From NCBI GenBank assembly GCA_020809705.1, contig CP085828.1, positions 2,480,001 through 2,544,000 of the forward strand: a stretch of 64,000 nucleotides of DNA, given 5' to 3'. This stretch comes from Calonectria ilicicola. Taxonomy: Eukaryota > Ascomycota > Sordariomycetes > Hypocreales > Nectriaceae. The position numbers were made by a program, and so were the translations under genes. Below the pieces are notes generated by a model. The model saw only the letters and a list, made by a program, of their open reading frames with translations, was not told the DNA's origin and searched no databases. Positions 54,465 through 64,000 of this stretch are shown one piece after another (the first letter of the stretch is position 1; the number at the start of each line of letters is the position of its first letter).

Positions 54465-55597
54465 ATGTCGCGGTGTCTGCATCTCATCCCCATTTTTCTG
54501 TCGCTGGCGGCATGCATCGTTAGCTGCGTGTCACTCTTTGCTGGTTTCCAAAGTGGTTTCATGGAAGACTATGCCGTCATTCGAGTGCGTCCTTGTCATG
54601 ATTTGTAAGGTTCATCAACCAGTCACTAACCCGATTTTAGGTAAACACGTCGATGATCGGAAAGAACATGATCAACCTTCCCAAACACAACTCCACGAGC
54701 AATAAGACCCGGGACGGAAATTTATTGGACACGCTCACCGATAAGTGGAACGAAATCACCGACGAAGTGACAGGCAAGGTTGAGGACGGACTCAACAGCG
54801 TGGCCAACGGTGTTGTCGACGGCATTTCAGATGTTTTGGGCGTCTCAGAATGGTACTCGCTACATATTCTCAACTACTGCCAAGGCAACTATTCTCCTCA
54901 GGCACTGATTGGAAACTCTGATTTCAACATCACTGGCTGCTCCTCGCCCTATCCCGGTCGTAAGTTGATTCCCACCATGTATACCTCGAAATCACAAAGA
55001 GAGGATTAAAATAAAGGAACTCAAAGAAATTAAGCTAACAAGCCCATAGAACGCTTCGATTTGGCCGAGATCCTCAAGAACCAATTGGAAAGCGGACCAT
55101 TCAACCTCACTCTATTCGATTTAAGTTGGCCCGATAACATCGAAGTGGGAGTCGAAACACTCAACCAGGTGATGCTTGCTTTATCCATCTTATACTCTCT
55201 CGGTGGCGGCTTGGCATTCGTAAGCTTTCTATTTTGCATGATTGCTTTCTGTGTAGCCGGAAGCATGGGTGTTGCAGCTGTAAACATGGTCTTCTCAGCA
55301 CTCGCAGCACTGTCCATCATGGTTGCTAGTGCCATCTCGACCATCGGCGCTTACAAGGGTATGGCAAAGGTCAACGAGTTTGGTCCCGACGTTGGAGTCT
55401 CGGGCGAGGTGGGATTGAAATTCCTCATCCTCACATGGATACCTGCCGGGCTCAAGCTGCTCACAACCATTTACTGGGCAGTCAGGTTTTGCTTGCTGCG
55501 AAAGGAGAAGAAGAAGAGACAGTGGCGCAAGTGGAAGGAATGGACTGAGATGAGGGAGTCTGAGGAGACTGAAGCCAAAAGCCCCTTCAAAGGATAA
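54465..55597 (+). CDS. SUR7/PalI family membrane protein
   Basis: Predicted plasma-membrane protein of the fungal tetraspanning SUR7/PalI family, which includes eisosome (MCC) components and the pH-sensing PalI/Rim9. Exons 54465-54584, 54641-54959 and 55050-55597; 328 residues. Segment 1: LIPIFLSLAACIVSCVSLFAG (residues 7-27). Next comes a long extracellular loop with N-glycosylation sites (NTS, NST, NKT) and the family signature WYSLHILNYCQGNY with a later cysteine in GCSSPYPG. Three further hydrophobic segments follow (QVMLALSILYSLGG, FVSFLFCMIAFCVAG with VNMVFSALAALSIMVAS, and LKFLILTWIPAGLKLL). The cytosolic tail is very basic then acidic (RKEKKKRQWRKWKEW). The start was chosen at 54465 because it begins the hydrophobic segment directly. 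Which branch of the family it belongs to is not settled. Confidence 0.87.
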
Positions 55598-56653
55598 TAA
55601 TTTGACTTCCCCAACGATACCTTTCACGACGAATTCGCATCACGGCCAAGGGTGGATCGATGGCGTTTAGGCATAATTACGACACAGCGGGGGCTAGCAT
55701 TTGCATTCACAGCCGCCTGCGGCGTTTTTCTTCTCTTCTACTTATTTTTTTCTTCTTCATCATTTTCTTCATTATCTTCTTCTTCTTGTTCCTTGGCCTC
55801 TTCGCAAACCATCTCATTCTCTTGTAAAAAGGAAAAAAAAAACTTGTTTGTATGATACCACGCACATGTCCTGACTGTGCTCCAGGCATGGGGAAAAAAA
55901 CCAAGTGAGGCGCTTTTAGCCCGGAGTGGCTGGCCTCTTTCGAGCCTTGTATAAATCTTATTCATGAATAAAAGTTACACATCTGCGCAAGCGCAATAGG
56001 CACGGGCCGATACTTTCTCTACATTGCCGCATACTATCCCACCATGCAAGTAAAGAAAAGCAAGTAAGCAAGGGATACCATGCATGTCAAAATGAAACTG
56101 ATGAAACAAACAACAAAATGGGAAATAAGCATGTTTAAGACTAAATAAATGAATAATGAATTATTGAGCTTAACCATAACTCTCATTTATAAATTTCCGT
56201 TTATAGTGTTGCAATATTTCTTACGGATGCGCCAGGGCAGGAATTTGCATCGTGTGCCATTGATTCCGTCACCAGCGTGCCCACTTTGAACGCGGTCACA
56301 AGACGAATCCAAGGATCGACGCTGCCACTTTTCACAAGCCGTGTCGCGCAGCCAATGGCGCCGCCGCCAATGCATTGTACATGGAAAGCATAATCGGCTT
56401 CCGTGCCGTGTGTCAAGGGTCTTATCGTCGCCAAATGCGCTTGCAGCCGTCTCCCGTGCCGCCCTTCACGAGTCAACATCTAAGACAAGTCCACCACCAC
56501 CACCACCACCACCACCCAACCTCCCTGCTTGGGCACACATATCATCACCTTACTTCTCCTAGCGACGGAATAAACACCTTAGAAGCTCCCTGGCCCGAAA
56601 ATTTTACCATCTCCTCTTTTGCGAATTGCGTTGCCTCGTGTGAAGCAGTCAGA
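55598..56653. other. Intergenic between SUR7-family and MscL-type genes
   Basis: Holds TTC-rich tracts (55735-55800), AT-rich DNA (56080-56210) and a CCA repeat at about 56490-56514. Frames through the repeats are not genes. An open frame from 56375 runs into the MscL gene, but its upstream part has no similarity to the family. Confidence 0.5.
56490..56514. repeat. CCA trinucleotide repeat
   Basis: About eight CCA units in a row upstream of the channel gene; in other frames it reads as polyhistidine, which misleads ORF callers. Confidence 0.85.
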
Positions 56654-57421
56654 ATGCCCAGGTCAAGCTATCAAACCATGTCCAGCGGCAATGCTCGTGA
56701 CGAGGAGGGGTCCAGCACCCTTGCCGAAGCCGAGGCCCTGCTGGGCAAAGGCACCTCGTCTCTCAAGGGCCTCTGGAATGGATTCGTCGAGTTCGCCTTC
56801 TCGGGAAACATCTTGCAGATTGCCTTTGGTTTGATGTGGCTATGGTCTGAGCCCTTGGACTTTGGAGCTTTGGTACTAACACATGGTGCAGCCTGGCGAC
56901 GACCTTTACCGATTTCATCAAGTCGTTTGTCAACGACATCCTGATGCCGCCCATCTCGGCCCTCCTCCCCCTCAACAAGAACATGGAGGAGAAGTTTGCC
57001 ATCCTGCAGCCGGGAGATACCTACGACCCCGCGGTTGGGTACAACACCCTTCTTCAGGCCAAGGCAGATGGCGCTCTGGTCCTGGCCTACGGGTAGGCAT
57101 TGGCACATTTCCCAGCGTCGCTTCACCAAGATGCTGACAATCCCCAGGTCATTTGTCAACCAGATCATCTCCTTTGGCATGACTGGTGTTGCTCTGTACG
57201 GCCTGGCACACGCTTACAGCTTCGTGTCTCACGAGTCCATCATCAAGCACACAACAAAGTGCCAGTACTGCAGGCAGGTCATCAGCGGAAAAGTGAGTAG
57301 AACAAATAATGTTGAATGCGACAAACATTCTGACGCAAGACAGGCTCAACGCTGCATCCACTGCACCAGCTGGCTTGATGGAAGAGAGGACAGGATTGCC
57401 GCTCACGAAGTAGCAAAGTAG
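56654..57421 (+). CDS. MscL-type mechanosensitive channel homologue with Cys4 tail
   Basis: Fungal member of the large-conductance mechanosensitive channel family, which in bacteria opens under membrane tension. Exons 56654-56835, 56892-57092, 57148-57292 and 57344-57421 encode 201 residues (bacterial MscL about 136). The first helix region is GFVEFAFSGNILQIAFGL-ILATTFTDF, where the segment before the dash carries the usual pore-helix pattern. Then come SFVNDILMPPISALLP, a loop, GALVLAYG-SFVNQIISFGM and the second helix GVALYGLAHAYSFV. Beyond this is an added tail, CQYC at 166-169 and CIHC at 180-183, a probable zinc knuckle, then TSWLDGRED. The intron 1 donor (GTGGCT, inside ATG-like sequence) and the acceptor before CTGGCG restore GLILATTF. 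Bacterial-type fold with a eukaryote-added tail; the membrane it acts in is not shown. An alternative start at 56681 is possible. Confidence 0.88.
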
Positions 57422-58036
57422 CCCAGTGTTCAACATGTATGATCTAAGTCAAGTCGGACACTTAGTCGTAGAGGAGCTGTGGCCATGATGGAGAACAGGA
57501 TTTCTATGCTTTGCATCAGATTCTACAAACGAGTAAATCGCTAGTGATCATCAACCTTTACACAAAGGGGCGCAACATTATGTCTTCGCGCCACGCTTGT
57601 CAGACTGCATCAGATGCCGTGCTGGTTGTCGAGAATGGGTTGGTAGTAGGGGTCGCAGCTTACGGCGCGGCCGCACGTGAACAATGATAATGGAATACAC
57701 CAGGCTCACCATGATGCCTCCCAGAATCGACTGTGCCAAGTTTTCGTTCATGATTTCCAGGCTGTTCGGGTTGTACTCTTGGTGACTTGGCATAGACAAA
57801 GCCTGGAAGGGAAAGGTACGGACGACAGCACAACCGGCATCATCTTATACCCCGGCGAGCACAGTGTATCATGGAGAGCGAAGGCGGGTCACGAGCCAAT
57901 ATTCCGTAGTCTGTGTATCGCACCGGACACACCCAATCACGCAGGTCTCGAATCATCTATTTGGTGTTCTCGACGTCTACATAGAATTTCCTCCACATCG
58001 TTTCATTACCCCGTTTCACATTTGCGTACATGTGCC
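57422..58036. other. Convergent 3' flanks
   Basis: Between the stop codons of the MscL homologue and the GPI-type protein. The frames here (57578-57799 and the left part of 57677-58216) show no domain; the second runs into the antisense of the neighbour. Confidence 0.5.
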
Positions 58037-58874
58037 TTACAGAAGCAGCGCGCCACCGACCAGAACAGCAGCACCCGCAAGGATGGCGTTCTGGGTGACC
58101 ATGGCACCGGCAGCGTTGCCAGAGGCGGTAGGAGTGGCGGCCGAGTCGGAGGAGGCTGCGGTGGACGCGGAGCCCGAATTGGAAGCGGCTGCGGTGCTGA
58201 AGCCGGTAGACTGTGATGAGGTCTTCTCGGAGACCGAGGCCGAGGCTGAGGCTGTGGCCGTGGCCAAAACTGAGTCGGAGTCGGCAGTGGAGGCGGGAGC
58301 GGCAGCAGTCGTCTCGGAGCCGCTGTCGGAGCCAGCCGTGACAGTGATCTTAGAGAGACCAGCCGTGACCGTGACGGGCATTAGGAGATCAAGGTAGCCC
58401 GATGTGCCGGTAACAGTGCTGGTGTCGAGAGTGGTCGTGTCCCATGCTTGCGACACCGAAATGCTGCACGTCGCAGTGTTCTTGGATGGGTTCAACTTGC
58501 AGTTGATGTCCTCGGTGCTACAAGGGATTTTTTGTTAATAACCGCAACGTAGATTGCGCGGTCACGGAAGGACAAAAGGGGGGGTTTTCTCACTAAGTGC
58601 CTTCATCCTCACCACCATCGTAAGCGTAGTGTAGGGAAAAGGTTGAAGGGCCGTAGATGACCGTCTGGCCTCCATCAGCCACACCACATTCGGTGGCGTC
58701 GGCGGTTGCTGGGCAGTTGATGAGGAAAGTGGTCTTGTCGCTGTCGGCAGCGACGACGGATGCGACGAGGTCTTGCGTGTCATACATGGGCATGAAGACG
58801 CTGACAGTGGCGCTGTCGGCCGCGAGGACGGTGGCGGCGCCAGCGAGGGCGAGGAGGGCGAGAGAGCGGGCCAT
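58037..58874 (-). CDS. Predicted GPI-anchored, Ser/Thr-rich surface protein
   Basis: Exons 58594-58874 and 58037-58517 encode 253 residues; the 76-nt intron uses GTGAGA and TAG and gives EGTYTEDINCKLN. A signal peptide is clear (MARSLALLALAGAATVLA). The amino-terminal domain (about 20-120) has VFMPMYDTQD, four cysteines with INCPATADATECG and DINCKLNPSKNTATCS, and YGPSTFSLHYAYDGG. Then a serine/threonine/alanine-rich stalk (about 160-230), probably O-glycosylated, leads to a short hydrophobic C-terminus (AILAGAAVLVGGALLL) typical of a GPI-attachment signal. It is expected in the cell wall or outer membrane leaflet. The family is fungal and uncharacterised as far as I can tell. A related gene lies 1.9 kb away in the opposite orientation (60820-61607). 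Confidence 0.88.
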
Positions 58875-60819
58875 TGTAAATCTGGATGGAGTCTTCAAAA
58901 GAGCGATGTTTACTCCGTCGTAATCAAATGAGTGTATACGGCTGGCAGCGACGGCTTGCGTCAAGCAGAAAGGAGCGACTGACGTAGAGATCAACAAGGA
59001 CAGGGACGGAAAATGGACCAAAAACCACGATAGGGCTGGCCATCCTTTTGAAGGTGGTGTTGGTCAGGTACGGTCAGGTACGCGCGGAACTAAGGCTACG
59101 GTCCGCGAATAGACTTCTTGCTCTCTCCTCTAATGAGGGTGGCATTGTGGGATGCCTTCCCTGGTCACTTTGTCCATAGAGGGACAAGCCCGGTTTCGGG
59201 AGCGTCTCCTTTCGGGTTTAACAAGGACTGGATGGCGTATAGTCACAGGTGTGTGATCTGGTCAGGACCGGCCGATTGGGCGCTTCTCCGCGACGCTTAA
59301 GAAAAAATTGCCCCAGGGACCTGAGGGACCTGAGTTAGGGCGATTGCGTTGTTAGCGCGGAGGTGGGCTCGGTCCAGACGGCACACGGGCAAGGAAATTG
59401 GATCTCGGAAGGGGGGGAGGGGGCCAAAGCTGGGGATGAAGTTAGCCTTATGGGATTCGCTGAGAGCAAGAGCGAGAGCAAGAGCATGACAGCGGGAGCG
59501 CGGGTGCGGCTTGATTGATGGTGATGGATAGTCCGGATCCGAAAGGAATGGCGACGGGTGTGGCTGGCGAGGCTCTGGGTGAACAATCCACTATCCCAAG
59601 TCGTCGTTTTCTTTTTTTTCAATGTCGAGATGCGAGAGGCGTCCAATAGACTGGGGACGGCGTTCGGGAGGTGGCGCGCTGCATTGGAAACCAACACGGA
59701 CCATGACTCCGGGTGGATGCCCAGCGTGTAAGTCGCATCGTACGAGCAATGAGATTGGACGCTGCGGGTTTTGCCAATGCGCAGCCGCTCACATGGGCGT
59801 GCAGCTTTGCCAAGAACATCCAGTAAATGTTTAAATTATGGCCATGCCGAGCAGTGCATGAAGAACAAGTTGGGCCCCCCAGTCGCAGCAGAGAGCCGTC
59901 TCGTTTCAGCTTCGGTGTTGTTTTAATCCTGCAACCCAAAATTATCACGGGCTGACTTTGGTTTTTTTTTTTCTCCGGTTGAACTTTTTGGCAGTTTAGC
60001 CGTCCATCTACCATCATGCTTATACGGATGGGTGCTTCGGAAGGTGGGGTAGAATTCGGGTCCTTGGCAGCGTCATTTTGATGTGGGCAAACAAAGGGAC
60101 AGGCCAGTATTTACGACGTTTGCCAACCCAATTACTCATGCCCAGACTGGTTTTTAAATTACACACTAAGCACCATGCGATCGCAGCCCACCATGGAAAC
60201 ATTCGAAAACAGCTAAGCGCACATGTTTCCCACCTTTTACGTGCGGTGCCAGGGATCGTCGGTCCTTTTTCAAGACAGATGAAAGAAAAAAGGAAAAAAA
60301 AAAGAGAAACCCGAAAGAAAAACGTGTCTCAGTCCACGACCAACTCCATTTCTGGGCGCGCAACAAATAGGAAACAGTCGCGCATCTCACTCATACGGGC
60401 GCCATTCTTGGCAATTTTGCTGAGGGGGTCTTGGCGCTCGGCGTCTTGGCTTCGCATACTCGGTCGTAGCAATGGCTGACAACCACCCATAGCTTGGCAT
60501 TTTGTTGGTCTCCAGCGCACGTTTCTGCCCCCCCAGCACTCAAATCAAGAAACTATTAAGTTAAGCTTGTTCCCTCTCGCCGGCTCGTGCCCCTCTGGCC
60601 CTCAATCCCTCGAATGGGCCATGATATTGCGGCTCTCTCCAGCTTCCCTCAAACGCCATCCATTCCGCGCCACCATACCATACCACCTCTCTCCCTCCCT
60701 CCCTACCTCCCACCCTCCGATGACAAAACCTCCACCCGGTCCCGTGACGAGAAAACCGTTGGCGATCTACAGCTCGGTTCCGCCCGTCCATCCGAGCCAA
60801 TCACCCCTGTGACTTTCCA
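58875..60819. other. Intergenic between two related surface-protein genes
   Basis: 1.9 kb between divergent paralogues, so both promoters lie here. Overlapping frames (59335-59697, 59619-60017, 60078-60479) lack domains. Homopurine/pyrimidine tracts occur near 59960-59975 and 60280-60305. Nothing else is seen. Confidence 0.5.
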
Positions 60820-61607
60820 ATGCCTGGGCTGCGCTCAACTCTGTTGGCCGTGTCGGCATTGAGCGCCGTTGCCACTGCAAGCGACGACGACGATAATAGC
60901 CCCGTCACGACTGCGCCTGTCTTCCTCCCGTCTTATGATAAAGATTCATGGTCCCTGATGCGAGGGAGCGTTATTACAAGTGTAGGAAATATCCGAGCCC
61001 GCGTGACGCATGCAACATCATGTTAACGAACCGACTCGTTAGAATGCCAAGGCCCAACAGACTGCCTACACCATATTTTGTCTCAATGAAGATCCAATCG
61101 AATGCGATCTTTCTCTGGAGGTTCCCTTTATTTTTGTTGAAGGCCCCAGCACCATGCTATTTCACGGGACATACACATCCACATAGTATGTCGCCTCCGC
61201 CATCCAGACGAATCCCAAAAGCTAATGTCTTGCCTAGCATAAATAATCTCGAATGCACCCTCGACGGCACCACCGCCGCAACATGCTCAGGCTATTCAAG
61301 CTACAAAGACGGATACTGCAATGGCCAAGTCACCGGTCCGACCGAGATATCGTGGACATCAACCTACACCGGTACTCAAGTGGAATGGGGCGTTTTGACA
61401 ATGGCCGAGGCCCCCAAAGAAACCGAGGACCAGTATGAACTTGTGGCATCCGGTGAAGCGACACCAACAGGATCCGACTACGTGAGCATTCCCATGGCGA
61501 CAGAAGGGAGCAACAGTGAAGGTGCTGGTGTTAAGATACAAGCCGACACACGAACCGCATTTATCGGAGCGCTGGGAATCACGATTGCGATGGAGCTCTT
61601 TTTTTAA
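60820..61607 (+). CDS. Secreted/GPI-type surface protein, paralogue of the 58.0-58.9 kb gene
   Basis: Exons 60820-60981, 61043-61185 and 61238-61607 encode 224 residues. Signal peptide: MPGLRSTLLAVSALSAVATA, followed by an acidic patch (SDDDDNS). The mature domain parallels the neighbour: VFLPSYDKDS against VFMPMYDTQD; IFCLNEDPIECD against INCPATADATECG; VEGPSTMLFHGTY against YGPSTFSLHYAY; LECTLDGTTAATCSG against INCKLNPSKNTATCS. The serine/threonine stalk is much shorter, with an added CNGQVTGPTEISW region. The C-terminus (AFIGALGITIAMELFF) is a short hydrophobic tail that could be a weak GPI signal. Splicing matches GTAGGA/TAG and GTATGT/TAG borders. The two genes look like an old inverted duplication that has diverged. 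Confidence 0.82.
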
Positions 61608-64000
61608 TGTCAACGCTGAACTGAACGAAACATGAACGAGACTCGTGCCCGACGACAAATACGATGAAGAAGAGAGACGGTTGCTTGGGTCATTACAGAA
61701 TCATGGGAGCTGGGATGGCGGCTTTTTTGTTTTTTTTTTTATAAATGGGAAGCATGGCGCGGCGTTTGGTTGTTTTCGGGGCGGTTTACCATGAACCATC
61801 ACTTATACCCCAATGGCAAAGAATGGGGAGAGGTGACACAACACTCAGCACAGCAGGTTGTTTACTCCCATGTCGTCTCTGTCGAAATAACAAAATAATG
61901 ATACCCCAAATTTACTTATTTGCACACGTTTGACTCGAATATTGATTTGATTCGTGGTATCATTCTCATCATGTTCATGCATGGGGATGCGATTGTGAGT
62001 CTGCACGACCAACACCTCGACCAAGAAGGAAAAGTCTGTTTTTTTTTTTTTTTACTTTTCGCCCTCTCTCTTTTAGAACTAACCACGAGTGGGGTACTTG
62101 CAGATACGACCAAGGTTTTGGTATATCTCGGCTAGATGAACATTCTCGTATTTTTGTGGTGGGCGAGCGGAGGCATGGAGACCATACGCTATTGGAAGCT
62201 AAGCGTGGCTTCCTTTTGATGTCAAACGGCTCATTAATTTACCTTGTGTGCAATTGGTCGGTGGTGCAAAGTACACGAGCACATGGCGAGCCCATCGACG
62301 CAACAAATCATAAGCCCGTCCGTCATCCCAATGAGGAAATCGAACGCACTTCGCCGCGGCATGCATCACAGAGTGTCGCGGCAGGATTCTGATGCGCTGC
62401 AGTGTCAGCTGCAACACCACTCTGCATACACACTGTAGCAAGGCGGGACGGGACGAAACATGCATGCGAACCAAACTCGAGGTGAGTGAGAACTTGCTGT
62501 CAGCACGATTTGCGATTTGGTTAGTGCAGTGTGGCAGGTTGGCAGTAAGCGAGTTGGGAGTAGCAGCTAAAGAGGTCGGTTGCTGCATTACAATCCAGAT
62601 AGCGATAGTATGGCACCAGAGCTCGTATTAAATGGGACGGTGCGCGACAATGCCTTTTTTTTCGTTCCCATGGTGAAGCTGGAATGTGAACTGGTATTGG
62701 ATCGTGGGGGTTTCTTGGGGAGTTCGTCCTCCCTTGGCTGGCATGCATGTTTCTTGGTCGAGAACGAACTCGGTTTCCGTTTACCAGAGCGATCAGAGTT
62801 CCCCGCTTGTTCTTCTTATCTTCTTTTCTTCCTTTCCAAATCTTCCGTCATTGCTGGCTGCGGATTGAGTTGTCGCTCGGTCCATCGCATGGCGTTGTTG
62901 ATGAAGCCAATAACGCAGGCTTCTTCGTATAAGCAGCGGGCATCCCTGCAGCGCTGATGTCACTTGAGAGCGGATGATTAGAGCTTTGGGGCCCTGAAAA
63001 GCCCAAGCAAGGGTTCTCAAGGGTCTAGACTCCCACAGATAGCTCTGAAAAGAGAGCCAGTCCCAGTTCATCCATTCATTCATCCCAAGCCAGTACAGCC
63101 GTTGCCATCCCACGTGTCTGACCCTGGCGGGTACATTGTCGGTGAAGCAGCATGGCTGAAAAAGGTGGCATGCTCAAAGTCCAAAAAGGGCATGTTGGCA
63201 AAAGAAACGAACAAGGAGGATGCCCAAAGGAGGGAACACCATCAAACCGCGACGGATGCGATTTGCCAACCTTCGCCCCTTTGCGTGGCCGCTACCCCTT
63301 GATTTCACCCGCTTGCAGAGATCAACCTACCTGTGACAGGTTTCATGTTTCATCCCTTTCGTCGTTCCCGAGCGGCCATGTAAGCTAGCCAATGTGCTTT
63401 TTTTCGCCGTCCAAGCCATGAGAAACATTGCCATCCAACCATGATGGCAAAGGGTGGGTACCATCGCACATCTATTCCCAACGGATAGAGATGACTCCAT
63501 GAGTGCGGGTTAAGTTGCGGCCCACGCGGAGGACAGACGGATGGCTTCACCCGAGCGATTCAAACATTGGCTGATGGCCAGCCCTAAAGCCATCAACAAA
63601 GTTTAGTGTGGGTCGGCCGCCCAGGGACCTGGAACCCCTGGATGGGAAAAAAAAACAGAGCCGGAAGAGGTCGCAATTGGGGTTCTCGTTGACGAGCTGA
63701 GCATTAGCTTATTTTCCTGGTCGCTAAGATACGAGGGCGCAAAAGGTCTAGCAGCCCTGGTGCATCGTGGCTGATTGATAGTAAGGTGATTGACACGGGC
63801 GGCAGGCTCTTTTTGTTTTCTTTCTTTTGCTCGAGTTGCTGTTCTTTCTTTTTGGCGCGCGGCCACACGAAACACCCGGGCGGCCCTCCACTATCCCATC
63901 TCGAGACACTCGTTGGCCTGCAGCGCGAGGATCGTGGGGCCCAGGCTGGGGGGATTTAGTTTCAGGGGCTGCCGAGCAGCAGATCCTCTGTTTTGTGTAG
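61608..64000. other. Gene-free right end of 2.4 kb
   Basis: I see no gene that I can support. A-rich and T-rich tracts lie at 61720-61742 and 62039-62053. Overlapping frames (62199-62588 minus, 62580-62957 plus, 62793-63113 minus, 63603-63875 minus) have no domain. A gene could begin beyond the right edge. Confidence 0.5.

Noticed and set aside
56375..56653. In-frame upstream extension of the MscL homologue, including polyhistidine
   Set aside because: Comes from a CCA microsatellite; no family similarity. Start at 56654 preferred.
1..64000. CRISPR array, insertion sequence, integrated virus or biosynthetic gene cluster
   Set aside because: No spaced direct repeats, terminal inverted repeats with transposase, viral genes, or polyketide/peptide synthase genes were found. 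The repeats seen are microsatellites.

Overview
The window is nuclear DNA of a filamentous ascomycete (Pezizomycotina; a sordariomycete, probably Hypocreales, is my best guess). The grounds are many short GT-AG introns (about 47-110 nt, a few longer), roughly 50% GC, pyrimidine-rich leaders, monocistronic genes on both strands, an intron-bearing tRNA, and typical fungal products (Erg25, KapC-like bZIP, SUR7/PalI membrane protein, fungal MscL-type channel, serine/threonine-rich GPI proteins). I found 22 protein genes (one cut by the left edge) and one tRNA. Most needed intron-by-intron reconstruction. All exon coordinates are my own readings, checked for reading frame and conserved motifs but not against transcripts.

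Layout: 0-8.3 kb holds a cut-off gene, a short-chain dehydrogenase, a conserved fungal protein of unknown function and a small 114-residue protein. 10.6-16.3 kb holds a HIRAN-SNF2-RING ATPase converging on NCA2, a mitochondrial inner-membrane protein. 19.0-21.3 kb holds ERG25 converging on a pterin-4a-carbinolamine dehydratase. 24.2-25.6 kb holds a KapC-like bZIP factor. 26.2-30.6 kb is the tightest group: ARP5 and IES6, the partners of one INO80 module, with the DASH kinetochore gene DAD4 between them. DAD4 has five tiny exons, the first coding only for the start codon. 32.0-34.2 kb holds GOT1 and profilin. 38.3-50.2 kb holds a long disordered protein, the R-SNARE YKT6 diverging from the ribosome-rescue helicase SLH1, and an unusual Rab GTPase. 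53.3 kb carries tRNA-Ile(AAU). 54.5-61.6 kb holds a SUR7-family membrane protein, a mechanosensitive-channel homologue with a C-terminal Cys4 motif, and two divergently oriented related GPI-type surface proteins.

Most genes are housekeeping: chromatin remodelling and DNA repair (HIRAN-SNF2-RING, ARP5, IES6), chromosome segregation (DAD4), membrane traffic and cortex (GOT1, YKT6, Rab, profilin, SUR7), ergosterol synthesis and ribosome rescue. There is no biosynthetic cluster, no intact transposon, no CRISPR and no recognisable virus. Long gene-free stretches (34.2-38.3, 50.2-54.4, 61.6-64.0 kb, and several of 2-3 kb) hold only low-complexity DNA and non-convincing ORFs. The best candidates for something new are the ARP5-DAD4-IES6 group and its start-codon-only exon, the HIRAN-SNF2-RING protein with two SUMO-interaction-like motifs, the paralogous surface-protein pair, the MscL homologue with a Cys4 tail, and the Rab with a large insertion.
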